Assembly (NCBI RefSeq): GCF_009708035.1
Contig: NZ_WMBQ01000001.1
Span: forward strand, 2,423,501 to 2,487,500
Reading direction: 5' to 3'
Length of the DNA: 64,000 bases
Source of the DNA: Hyphomicrobium album
GTDB lineage: Bacteria > Pseudomonadota > Alphaproteobacteria > Rhizobiales > Hyphomicrobiaceae
Shown: in pieces, positions 8,754 to 15,875 of the stretch
How positions within the stretch are numbered: the stretch's first letter is position 1
Layout of the letters: each line of letters opens with the position of its first letter
Notes under the pieces: generated by a model
The model's input: only the letters and a program-made list of their open reading frames with translations
Database searches by the model: none
What the model was told of the DNA's origin: nothing
Made by a program: the position numbers and the translations under genes

Positions 8754-9356
8754 CTACCGAGTCGTGGGCTTTGCGCGTGGCTGAAGACTGTCTGGAAGCT
8801 GCGTTGTCCGCCCAAATCGGGCATGGGCGCTAGCCGTCTTCCGCACCTCGCTTTCAAGCACGAGAATCCGATCACGAACCTTAGCTAGGTTTTCGATGGG
8901 CTCTGGCGTCGCCGTGAAATATCCAAAGCCGTGGTCATCACTCTTGGACAGGAACACTGCGCCGTCCCTTGAGCGCGTGAACCACAGTCCATGTGCATAG
9001 TCATTGCGCGCTGTCCGCAACGCGCTGTATTCGGAGAGTAGCCCGTCGTACTCGTCGCCAAGTTGGGCATTGTTCGGCGACATCTCCAAGAGTTCACGAA
9101 GAACGTCGTGGCGGATGTTTGGATTGCGGAGAGTGCGGTAGACGTAGCCAGCGGTGCGTTCGTCTTGTAGCCCCAGAAGTATGGAAAGCAGTTGGGGCAT
9201 CGCCGTTTCGAGGTGCTCAAACGCCGAGATTATGTTGGCTAGCAGCGCTCCGTATTTTTCGTTGGTAAGTGCGCACGTGTAGGCCTCGCCTCCGGGTGGG
9301 CCGCCGTTAAGGTCTATCTGCCACTTATAGCGGCGCTTTTTGCGAGGCGTGTTCAT
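8754..9356 (-). CDS. HEPN-like protein with RX4H motif
   Basis: A 200-residue, mostly helical soluble protein. Residues 117-122 read RNDYAH within the segment LRTARNDYAHGLWF. This fits the RX4-6H signature of HEPN ribonucleases, where a polar residue follows the arginine; the long helices before it (ANIISAFEHLETAMPQLL) fit the HEPN bundle. The start at 9356 is chosen because the further upstream reading to 9554 has Pro/Ser-rich low-complexity content antisense to another frame. It lies upstream of hipBA on the same strand, 190 bp away, and its start codon overlaps that of the divergent gene at 9355. HEPN domains act in toxin-antitoxin and phage-abortive systems; whether this one is catalytic is unknown. 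Confidence 0.6.
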   Translation of the reverse strand: MNTPRKKRRYKWQIDLNGGPPGGEAYTCALTNEKYGALLANIISAFEHLETAMPQLLSILLGLQDERTAGYVYRTLRNPNIRHDVLRELLEMSPNNAQLGDEYDGLLSEYSALRTARNDYAHGLWFTRSRDGAVFLSKSDDHGFGYFTATPEPIENLAKVRDRILVLESEVRKTASAHARFGRTTQLPDSLQPRAKPTTR

Positions 9357-9585
9357 GGCCAATCCAAAAGACAAAAAACAGACGAATGAGTCGATGGAGC
9401 GCATGAATGAAACGCTCAAGGCAGCATTGAACACGCTGCCGCGGAAGCACAATAACGAGCCGAAGCGGCGCGGCGATGTGGAAGAATCGCCACCGCCCAA
9501 GGGCGGTGAAGCGAAAGGCGAAGTGCGAGAGCGCAGGATAAGCTCTTGCACCACCCAGTGCCTTCACCACAGTCTGCTGCACTGA
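9355..9585 (+). CDS. Small charged protein, divergent partner of the HEPN-like gene
   Basis: A 76-residue, strongly charged protein (MANPKDKKQTNESMERMNET at the start, then a Lys/Arg/Glu-rich stretch) with no hydrophobic segment. The ATG shares the CATG tetranucleotide with the HEPN-like gene's ATG on the other strand. A GAGG lies 8-9 bp upstream. The first 45 residues could form one amphipathic helix; the rest looks disordered. It might be an antitoxin-like partner, but only position suggests this. It could also be non-coding. Confidence 0.42.
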   Translation: MANPKDKKQTNESMERMNETLKAALNTLPRKHNNEPKRRGDVEESPPPKGGEAKGEVRERRISSCTTQCLHHSLLH

Positions 9586-9609
9586 CGGTGAAACACGGAA
9601 GGATATTTT

Positions 9610-9825
9610 ATGTGGCTTGAGCTCACGCAGGTTTCTGGAAGTCGGATTTTCGTCAACACGGATCTTGTGATTAGCTTTGAGGGTTTTGGAGACAAGGGTT
9701 CAACCCTGCGATTTACAGTTGGAGGTGGGCCGCACGACGTTAACGTGCAGGAGACCCCCGACATGATCGCCAAGCGAACTGGGTCTAGGAGGGCGGGCGG
9801 CGCTAGGCGCGCCAAATCGAAATAG
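9610..9825 (+). CDS. FlbD-like small beta-rich protein
   Basis: A 71-residue protein. The first 50 residues (MWLELTQVSGSRIFVNTDLV, then a short insert, STLRFTVGGGPHDVNVQETP) follow the FlbD pattern of a small SH3-like barrel. FlbD proteins are best known from flagellar operons, but stand-alone copies occur in accessory regions. No flagellar gene is nearby. The last 15 residues are Arg/Lys/Gly-rich and could bind nucleic acid. GGAAGGAT precedes the start. Function here unknown. Confidence 0.6.
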   Translation: MWLELTQVSGSRIFVNTDLVISFEGFGDKGSTLRFTVGGGPHDVNVQETPDMIAKRTGSRRAGGARRAKSK

Positions 9826-9921
9826 AGCAGCGCAAGTAGGCGCCGTCACAAAGACGACCTTGAGTTGCCGGTTAGGCCGCCAATGGATCCAAGGATTGCG
9901 GATCGGCGAGAGTCACCACAG

Positions 9922-9937
9922 GTTCCCGATCGGGAAC
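9922..9937. promoter_or_regulatory. Orphan operator-like palindrome P1
   Basis: GTTCCCGATCGGGAAC is a perfect 16-bp palindrome, centre 9929.5. It has the same arms as the hipBA palindromes but no hipB gene next to it. Confidence 0.75.
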
Positions 9938-9971
9938 ATTTAGTCGGATGTCGACCGTCGCGGGCACCAAA

Positions 9972-9987
9972 GTTCCCGATCGGGAAC
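9972..9987. promoter_or_regulatory. Orphan operator-like palindrome P2
   Basis: An identical copy of P1, centre 9979.5, exactly 50 bp from P1, the same spacing as between the hipBA palindromes. Confidence 0.75.
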
Positions 9988-9998
9988 CTCCGAGGGGA

Positions 9999-10034
9999 TG
10001 CAAGCGCGTGCAATCGCACTGCAAAGCGCTGCAA
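9999..10034 (+). repeat. Four helically phased TGCAA direct repeats
   Basis: TGCAA starts at 9999, 10009, 10020 and 10030, steps of 10, 11 and 10 bp, so all four face the same side of the helix. An inverted copy, TTGCA, follows at 10045-10049. The 9826-10065 gap otherwise holds only palindromes P1 and P2. Confidence 0.6.
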
Positions 10035-10065
10035 TTTGACGTGTTTGCACGCCGAGGCGAAGTGA

Positions 10066-10590
10066 TCAGCGGATGCCGAACTCGTTGAAGCACTGGCGCA
10101 TGTAATCGCACCGGTGCGAGCCGGAGAAGTGCATCGCATCGCCCTTGGCCGGGGAGATGAATTGGCAGATCTCCTCGACGCCGCCCGGCGACAGCCAGCC
10201 TTGGCGGCGACCGCGCTGCACGGCGAAGCAGTCGGCGGTTTCCTCGTCGGGACCGCGGAACTGGTGGCCGCACTCGTGCGAGTAGATCCACAGCTTCACC
10301 GGCGTCGTCACGCGCGACAACAGCCGCATGTTCATGATCAGAAAGCCGGGATAGGCGGCGCCGTAGTCGTCGAGGTTGTTGTCGATGACGGTGGGGCGCG
10401 TGCCGCAATAAAGCTTGATGCCGTCGAGCTTGAACTCGCCCGCCGGGATGATCGTCGCCTCGCCGTTGGTGTGGGAGATGTACTCCTCCGGCGACGGCGA
10501 CTTGGGGTCTTGCGCCAAGGCCCAAGGCGGCGTTGCCAGCAGTACGATCAGGCCCCAGGCCAAGCGGCGCGCGCCGCGGCGGATGATCAT
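10066..10590 (-). CDS. Exported zinc-protease-like protein (HECGH)
   Basis: A 174-residue protein with an N-terminal signal peptide (basic start, hydrophobic core, cut probably after ALAQ near residue 27). The mature part has HECGH at 105-109 and an ExxAD motif at 116-120, the pattern of gluzincins where the Glu is the third zinc ligand. Six cysteines (62, 107, 121, 142, 161, 167) suggest disulphides in the periplasm. The start at 10590 is preferred over an in-frame start at 10632 because it places the signal peptide at the N-terminus. The protein is shorter than M48 peptidases, and the substrate is unknown. Confidence 0.65.
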   Translation of the reverse strand: MIIRRGARRLAWGLIVLLATPPWALAQDPKSPSPEEYISHTNGEATIIPAGEFKLDGIKLYCGTRPTVIDNNLDDYGAAYPGFLIMNMRLLSRVTTPVKLWIYSHECGHQFRGPDEETADCFAVQRGRRQGWLSPGGVEEICQFISPAKGDAMHFSGSHRCDYMRQCFNEFGIR

Positions 10591-10709
10591 CGCAATCTCT
10601 TGGAGTTCCCGGCCCCTAATGGACCCTACCATGGCGCCGTTTAGGGCCTGTTACAAGCGCCGCGCGGTAACGCCCGTGAATGGCTGTGCGTGGCGCGGTC
10701 AAGGCCCGG

Positions 10710-11126
10710 TCAGTCGCCGGCCGCGGCCTCGATCCGCTCCATGTCGGCATCGGAAAAGCCGAAATGGTGCCCGACCTCGTGGACGAGGACGTGGGTCACG
10801 ACCTCGCCCAGCGTGACGTCGGAATTGGCCCACTCGTCGAGCAGCGGTCGGCGATAGAGAAACACCATGTCGGGCTGCTGCGGTACGTCGAGCAGGCTCT
10901 TCTTGTCCAGGCTGACGCCGTGATAGAGGCCGAGGAGGTCGAAGGCGTCGTCGATGCCAAGTGCGTCCAGTACCTCGTCGGTAGCGAAGTCATCGACGCG
11001 GATGAGGAGATCGCCGGCCGGTGCACGGAACGCTTCCGGCAGCCGCGCCCACGCCGCCTGCGCCAGCTCCTCGAATGCGGCGAGGTCGGGGGCGCTGACG
11101 CACTGCCAATCGATCTTTTTCTGCAT
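10710..11126 (-). CDS. Small cytosolic metallopeptidase (DUF1025/zincin-like)
   Basis: A 138-residue protein of the short zincin family common in proteobacteria and actinobacteria. It has HEVGHHFGFSD at 116-126, the HExxHxxGxxD zinc site, placed near the C-terminus as usual for the family. There is no signal peptide. It follows the methyltransferase gene with a 2-bp gap and probably ends the operon that starts at the LysR gene (12840). Substrate unknown. Confidence 0.88.
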   Translation of the reverse strand: MQKKIDWQCVSAPDLAAFEELAQAAWARLPEAFRAPAGDLLIRVDDFATDEVLDALGIDDAFDLLGLYHGVSLDKKSLLDVPQQPDMVFLYRRPLLDEWANSDVTLGEVVTHVLVHEVGHHFGFSDADMERIEAAAGD

Positions 11127-11128
11127 GG

Positions 11129-11926
11129 CTAGCTCGGCTTGCGCGCGACGATGATGGCTTCCTGCAGGGTGAAGACGAGCTCGCCGTTCTCCTCGCGCGG
11201 GCGCAGAAACGTGCGCAGGAGATCGTCGTTGAACAGCATCGACTTCAGGACCTCGACCGTTTCAGGCGTGCAGCGCATGCGCTCCGTCCACGGCACGAAG
11301 GCGATGTGCTGGTCGAGCAATTCCGAAGTTATGGCAGTGAAACCGGTCTTGCTCATCAGCGCCAGCCACTCCTCCAGCGACAGGGCACGCGCGTGACTTG
11401 GATCGCGCGTCCTCTCGAACGTGTTGAACGTCCGCGCCGCATTGAGGGCTTCCGCGGGCGTCGCCAGCGGCAGCATCTTTTCGTCGGGGCTGACGTTGTC
11501 GACGAGCGCGAAGAAGCCGCCCGGCTTCATGACGCGGAAGCTATCGGCGACGAACGCGGAAACGTCGGGGAAGTGATGCGCGGCGAGGCGGCAGGTGACG
11601 AGGTCGAAGCTCGAATCTGCGAATGACAGCTTGCCAGCCTCGCCCTTCGCCGTTTCGACATTGGTGAGCCCGCGCGCGGCGGCAAGTTTCTCCGTTTCGC
11701 GCAGCATCGCGTCGGTGATGTCGGAGGCGACGACACTGGCGACGAGCGGCGCGAACGCCAGCGCCGTGTGGCCTGCTCCCGTGGCGACGTCGAGCGCGCT
11801 CCACTCGCGCTGAGTTGGCACCAGCGCAACGAGCCGCGCCAAGCTTGGCCCGCTCGCGTGCACGGCCGACGTCGCGTAGTCGGCTGCCGCCACGCCGAAC
11901 TGCTTCTGCACCAGCGTTTCGTTCAT
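11129..11926 (-). CDS. Class I SAM-dependent methyltransferase
   Basis: A 265-residue protein. SAM-binding motif I is ALDVATGAGHTAL at about residues 44-56, followed by VVASDITDAML (motif II), a DLVTCRLAAHHF post-II segment and a VMKPGGFFALVD motif III region, a pattern like the UbiE/Methyltransf_11 group. The substrate cannot be deduced. Its start overlaps the LysR stop by 4 bp and its end is 2 bp from the metallopeptidase, so the three genes are probably one operon. Confidence 0.9.
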   Translation of the reverse strand: MNETLVQKQFGVAAADYATSAVHASGPSLARLVALVPTQREWSALDVATGAGHTALAFAPLVASVVASDITDAMLRETEKLAAARGLTNVETAKGEAGKLSFADSSFDLVTCRLAAHHFPDVSAFVADSFRVMKPGGFFALVDNVSPDEKMLPLATPAEALNAARTFNTFERTRDPSHARALSLEEWLALMSKTGFTAITSELLDQHIAFVPWTERMRCTPETVEVLKSMLFNDDLLRTFLRPREENGELVFTLQEAIIVARKPS

Positions 11927-12840
11927 GTACGCTCCAGTTGTTTTTGCTCGGACGCGGCCGACGCCGCCTGACGGCGCTCGCCGTAGCGGCTAGCGAATTC
12001 CTGGCGCACGAAGGTTGCGAACTCGTCCGTCACGGGCGAGCGTCCGGTACGGCGCAGGTGCATGTTGATGCAGAAGGGCGGTAGCGGCGGCAGACCATCG
12101 TCGGCCTCCAGCACCGTCAAATTGGACGGCACCGCCGACAGCAGCATCGGCGCGATCGCCGTGTCGGCGTAGAGCGTCGCTTTTACCGCGTCGAGCACGC
12201 TCGCCTCGCAGACCGGGCGCCAATCCCGCCGGACGCTTACCAGCGATGCGATGGCGGAAGCGCGGAAGGCGCAGTTGGGACTGCCGAACGAGACCGGCAA
12301 CGGATGGCGCAAATGCGCCTGGCCGCCCGGCGCGCCGACCCAGACCAGCGGGTCGCGCAAGAGTAGCTCGGCGCCCTTGGGCGTGTCCTTCTGTGTGGTC
12401 AGTGCCACGTCGAGCTCACCCTGATCCAGGGCGGCGAGCAGGTCGACGGTGATTCCGGACGTGAGCGTTACTTGTACGCGCGGCCAGGCGCGATCGAAGC
12501 GCTTCAGCACCGGCGGAATGTTGGGCTCGACCACGTCGTGCGGCACGCCCACCCGGATCACGCCCTCGTAGTGGGGGCGGCTCATGAGGCCCCAGAGCGC
12601 ATCGTTGACGGTGAGCATGGCGTGCGCGTGCGGGAGCAGGCGCTCACCGTCGGCGGAGGTGCGCAGCGCGCGGTTGGTGCGGTCGAAGAGCTCTACACCG
12701 AGCAGCTCCTCCAGACGCTTCAGCTGCTGGCTGACCGCCGCCTGCGTGAGGCTCAGCAAGTGCGCGGCGCGGGTGACGCTGCCGGTCTCGACGACCGCCA
12801 CGAAGGCGCGCAGCAGGCCGACATCGATGTTGCGGGTCAT
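11923..12840 (-). CDS. LysR-family transcriptional regulator
   Basis: A 305-residue protein with a winged HTH in residues 3-62 (LLRAFVAVVETGSVTRAAHL, then LSLTQAAVSQQLKRLEELLG) and a periplasmic-binding-like effector domain. A GGGAGGG precedes the start. It faces the DUF1127 gene across 115 bp containing a perfect inverted repeat (12886-12906) suited to LysR binding. It overlaps the downstream methyltransferase gene by 4 bp. Effector unknown. LysR proteins usually repress themselves and activate the divergent gene. Confidence 0.93.
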   Translation of the reverse strand: MTRNIDVGLLRAFVAVVETGSVTRAAHLLSLTQAAVSQQLKRLEELLGVELFDRTNRALRTSADGERLLPHAHAMLTVNDALWGLMSRPHYEGVIRVGVPHDVVEPNIPPVLKRFDRAWPRVQVTLTSGITVDLLAALDQGELDVALTTQKDTPKGAELLLRDPLVWVGAPGGQAHLRHPLPVSFGSPNCAFRASAIASLVSVRRDWRPVCEASVLDAVKATLYADTAIAPMLLSAVPSNLTVLEADDGLPPLPPFCINMHLRRTGRSPVTDEFATFVRQEFASRYGERRQAASAASEQKQLERT

Positions 12841-12885
12841 GGCGAACCCTCCCGGGTCTCATAACGGGACGTAATGCCGAGCATA

Positions 12886-12906
12886 ATAAACATTCGATTT
12901 GTTTAT
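12886..12906. promoter_or_regulatory. Candidate LysR operator
   Basis: ATAAACA and TGTTTAT form a perfect 7-bp inverted repeat around TTCGATT. It contains the T-N11-A pattern of LysR sites and lies between the divergent LysR and DUF1127 starts. Confidence 0.6.
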
Positions 12907-12955
12907 GGAAGCACCGACCCTAGATACCGCTGCGAGACCTCAGCGGGAGACGAAA

Positions 12956-13183
12956 ATGAGCGCGGCAGCGGATTGCGGCAAGGCCCGGCAGAATGGGCGC
13001 GGGTGGGCAGGCGGATACCTGTTCGAGGTCGTCGCTTTCGTGCAGCGCGCCGGCGCGGTGGCCCGTCAGCGGCGTGAGCTTTTGCGCCTGGAAGATTCCG
13101 CGCTCAAGGATTTCGGCGCATCGCGCGCCGACGCCTGGAACGAAGCCGGCAGGCCCTGGTGGGACCTGCCGAAGGATTGCTAG
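12956..13183 (+). CDS. DUF1127-family small protein
   Basis: A 75-residue protein with the DUF1127 core at residues 39-68 ([20 protein letters not shown], then WNEAGRPWW). Members are short, basic, common in Hyphomicrobiales and sometimes bind RNA or affect stress and phosphate responses. The start at 12956 follows GGGAGACGAAA; an upstream in-frame start at 12899 lies within the operator candidate and is less likely. Its last 4 bp overlap the leuC end on the other strand. Likely controlled by the divergent LysR protein. Confidence 0.8.
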   Translation: MSAAADCGKARQNGRGWAGGYLFEVVAFVQRAGAVARQRRELLRLEDSALKDFGASRADAWNEAGRPWWDLPKDC

Positions 13184-14595
13184 GTGTTCGCGCCGCTCCA
13201 GGAGCGGATATCGACGAAGTGCCCCTCGATGGCCGCTGCTGCCGCCATGATCGGTGACAGCAAATGTGTCCGGCCGAGGCGACCCTGGCGGCCCTCGAAG
13301 TTGCGGTTCGACGTCGAGGCGCACCGCTGCTGCGGCTTCAGCTGGTCCGGGTTCATGCCGAGGCACATGGAACAGCCCGGCTCGCGCCATTCGAAGCCGG
13401 CATCCTTGAAGATCTTGTCCAGACCCTCCGCTTCCGCCTGCGCCTTTACCAGGCCGGAGCCCGGCACGATCATCGCGTAGGCGAGACGGTCGGAGATCTT
13501 CTTGCCCTCGACGATCTTGGCGACCGCGCGCAGATCCTCGATGCGGCCGTTGGTGCACGACCCGATCCACACCACGTCGAGCGGGACGTCGGTCATCTTC
13601 GTTCCGGGCTTGAGGCCCATGTAGTCGAGCGCGCGCTGCATCGAGGCGCGCTTGTTCTCGTTGTCGACCTTTGCCGGATCGGGCACGACGCCGGTGATCG
13701 AGACCACGTCTTCCGGGCTCGTGCCCCAGGTGACGATGGGCGGCAGCTTCGCCGCGTCGAGCTTCACAATGGCATCGAAGTGGGCGCCCTCGTCCGTGTG
13801 CAGCGTCTCCCAGTAACGCATGGCGATATCCCAGGCGCCGCCCTTCGGCGCCTTCGGACGGCCCTTGATGAACTCGTAGGTTTTCTCGTCCGGGGCAATC
13901 ATGCCGGCGCGCGCCCCGCCTTCGATCGACATGTTGCAGACCGTCATGCGGCCTTCCATCGACAGCGAGCGGATGGCTTCGCCCGCGTATTCGATGACGT
14001 GGCCGGTGCCGCCGGCGGTGCCGATCTCGCCGATGATGGCGAGGATGATGTCCTTGGCGCCGACCCCGGCCGGCAGCTTGCCGTCGACGGCGACGAGCAT
14101 GTTCTTCGCCTTGCGCTGGATCAGCGTCTGCGTGGCGAGCACGTGCTCGACCTCGGACGTGCCGATGCCATGCGCCAGCGCGCCGAAGGCGCCGTGCGTG
14201 GAGGTGTGGCTGTCGCCGCAGACGATGGTCGTACCCGGCAGCGTAAAGCCCTGCTCGGGGCCGACGACGTGGACGATGCCTTGGCGCTTGTCGAGCTCGT
14301 TGTAGTACTCGACGCCGAAGTCGCGCGCATTGGTGGCGAGCGTCTCGACCTGGATGCGGCTGTCGTCGTCGTCGATGCCCTTGGTACGGTCGGTGGTCGG
14401 CACGTTATGGTCGACGACGGCCAGCGTTTTCTCCGGCGCGCGTACTTTGCGACCCGTCATGCGCAGGCCCTCGAAGGCCTGCGGGCTCGTCACCTCGTGG
14501 ACGAGATGGCGGTCGATGTAGAGAAGGCATGTGCCATCGTCCTGGCGCTCGACCACGTGATCTTCGAAGATCTTGTCGTAGAGTGTCTTAGCCAT
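13180..14595 (-). CDS. leuC: 3-Isopropylmalate dehydratase, large subunit
   Basis: An aconitase-family enzyme that, with LeuD, isomerises 2- to 3-isopropylmalate in leucine synthesis. At 471 residues it has typical length. [4Fe-4S] cysteine contexts are IGSCTNGR and [26 protein letters not shown] and the ending [18 protein letters not shown] are family signatures. The start at 14595 ([10 protein letters not shown]) is preferred over 14607. LeuD is 40 kb away (55311) and leuB lies at 29044, so the pathway is not an operon here. The 202 bp upstream show no Leu-rich leader peptide that I could find. Confidence 0.97.
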   Translation of the reverse strand: MAKTLYDKIFEDHVVERQDDGTCLLYIDRHLVHEVTSPQAFEGLRMTGRKVRAPEKTLAVVDHNVPTTDRTKGIDDDDSRIQVETLATNARDFGVEYYNELDKRQGIVHVVGPEQGFTLPGTTIVCGDSHTSTHGAFGALAHGIGTSEVEHVLATQTLIQRKAKNMLVAVDGKLPAGVGAKDIILAIIGEIGTAGGTGHVIEYAGEAIRSLSMEGRMTVCNMSIEGGARAGMIAPDEKTYEFIKGRPKAPKGGAWDIAMRYWETLHTDEGAHFDAIVKLDAAKLPPIVTWGTSPEDVVSITGVVPDPAKVDNENKRASMQRALDYMGLKPGTKMTDVPLDVVWIGSCTNGRIEDLRAVAKIVEGKKISDRLAYAMIVPGSGLVKAQAEAEGLDKIFKDAGFEWREPGCSMCLGMNPDQLKPQQRCASTSNRNFEGRQGRLGRTHLLSPIMAAAAAIEGHFVDIRSWSGANT

Positions 14596-14797
14596 GCCGT
14601 GTCTCATCTCGATGGGCCATTGGAGCAGCCAGCCGCGCGGAATGCCACCCCTCGCGCCCCAGCCGGGGCCGGTCCGCGAAGGTGGAATTGGGTGCTTCTT
14701 AGCCGCCGATGCTCAAGAAACTGACCGTTAGATAGCGTCTTGCTCCGCCGCCTGCAAATCCTGCGTCAACTGGTTGGCGGCGGGTCGGCGAGCCGGG

Positions 14798-15688
14798 TCA
14801 GAACTTCCACTGGCGCGCTTGGGCGACGAGGAAATCGCGCAGTACCTGCACCTTTTTGGAGGATTTGAGCTCCTCGGGGTAGCAAAACAGGATCGGCAGG
14901 GTCGGCGGGTCGATCTCGGTCAGCACCGGCACCAGGTCCGCCTCGTTATCGGTCATGTAGTCCGGGATCATGCCGATCCCGATGCCGGCGCGGATCGCGT
15001 AGCGCAGCGCCACCACGCTATTGGCGCGGAAGGCGGGCTCACGCGGGCCTTTGCCGTCGCGCCCCGCGGTCTCGATCCAGGTGATCGCGGTCAAGTGCTG
15101 AGCCGGCTGGCCACTATAGGACACGATGCTGTGGCCTTCGAGCTCGTCCAGGGTCTTCGGCGCGCCGAAACGGCGCACGTACTGCGTCGATGCAAACGCG
15201 CGGACGCGGCTCGTGAAAAGCATGCGGCGGATCAGGTCCGAATGCGGCGGCTCGCGCGTCCAGATGGCGACATCTGCCGCGCGCATGCCGATGTCGACCT
15301 GGTCGTCGTTGAGGGAGAGCTCGATGCGGATCTCCGGATAGAGATCCTGGAACTGCCGCAGGCGCTGCGTCAGCCAGATCGTGCCGAAGCCGACCGGCGC
15401 CGTGATGCACAGCTCGCCCGAAGGTTTCGACGTCGTATCGGAGAGCAGCGTCTCGGCGGTGTGGAGCTTGTTGATCACGTCCGAGGTCGTGCGATGCAAG
15501 AGCTCGCCCTGCTCGGTGAGCACGAGGCCGCGCGCGTGCCGATGGAACAGCGACACCTTCAAATCGCGCTCTAAGGCCGATACTTGACGGCTCACGGCCG
15601 ACTGGCTCATGTGCAGCGCGTCGCCGGCGTGCGTGAAGCTCCCCGCTTCGGCGGCCGCGTGAAAGATCCTGAGCTTGTCCCAGTCCAT
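14798..15688 (-). CDS. lsrB: LsrB/VtlR-type LysR-family regulator
   Basis: A 296-residue LysR protein with the N-terminus MDWDKLRIFHAAAEAGSFTH and the segment LFHRHARGLVLTEQGELLHR, closely like the LsrB (Sinorhizobium, redox and LPS control) and VtlR (Brucella, control of a small RNA and DUF1127 genes) proteins as I remember them. The start at 15688 is chosen from this match; an in-frame ATG at 15736 adds 16 atypical residues. As in Sinorhizobium, trxB is close by (17168), though here two genes lie between. LsrB activity depends on cysteines; the effector is unverified here. Confidence 0.82.
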   Translation of the reverse strand: MDWDKLRIFHAAAEAGSFTHAGDALHMSQSAVSRQVSALERDLKVSLFHRHARGLVLTEQGELLHRTTSDVINKLHTAETLLSDTTSKPSGELCITAPVGFGTIWLTQRLRQFQDLYPEIRIELSLNDDQVDIGMRAADVAIWTREPPHSDLIRRMLFTSRVRAFASTQYVRRFGAPKTLDELEGHSIVSYSGQPAQHLTAITWIETAGRDGKGPREPAFRANSVVALRYAIRAGIGIGMIPDYMTDNEADLVPVLTEIDPPTLPILFCYPEELKSSKKVQVLRDFLVAQARQWKF

Positions 15689-15875
15689 GAAGCGGGTTCC
15701 GCTAGAGATGCTCGGGCAGGGTGCCGAGGCCTGCAAAATTGGCCGGAAACGTCGACGGCGCGGCCTTTGCTGCGCTGCAACTTAGACCACCACCCCAAGC
15801 ATGAATAGGGCGACCGGGGGGCGCAGCCCATATATGCGGGTGCAACCCAAATCTGGAATCAAAGGAAGGCTTGAG

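Noticed and set aside
9357-9554. N-terminal extension of the HEPN-like gene to 9554
   Set aside because: The extra 66 residues are unstructured and antisense to the divergent small gene; homology-like content begins at 9356.
9998-10039. 13-codon frame after the orphan palindromes
   Set aside because: The purine run is too close to the ATG for a normal ribosome-binding site, and the frame is explained by the TGCAA repeats.
13264-14724. 486-codon open frame antisense to leuC
   Set aside because: Composition and lack of domains mark it as a shadow.
14596-14797. Possible leucine leader peptide before leuC
   Set aside because: No short frame with consecutive Leu codons and no attenuator-like hairpins with a T-run were seen.
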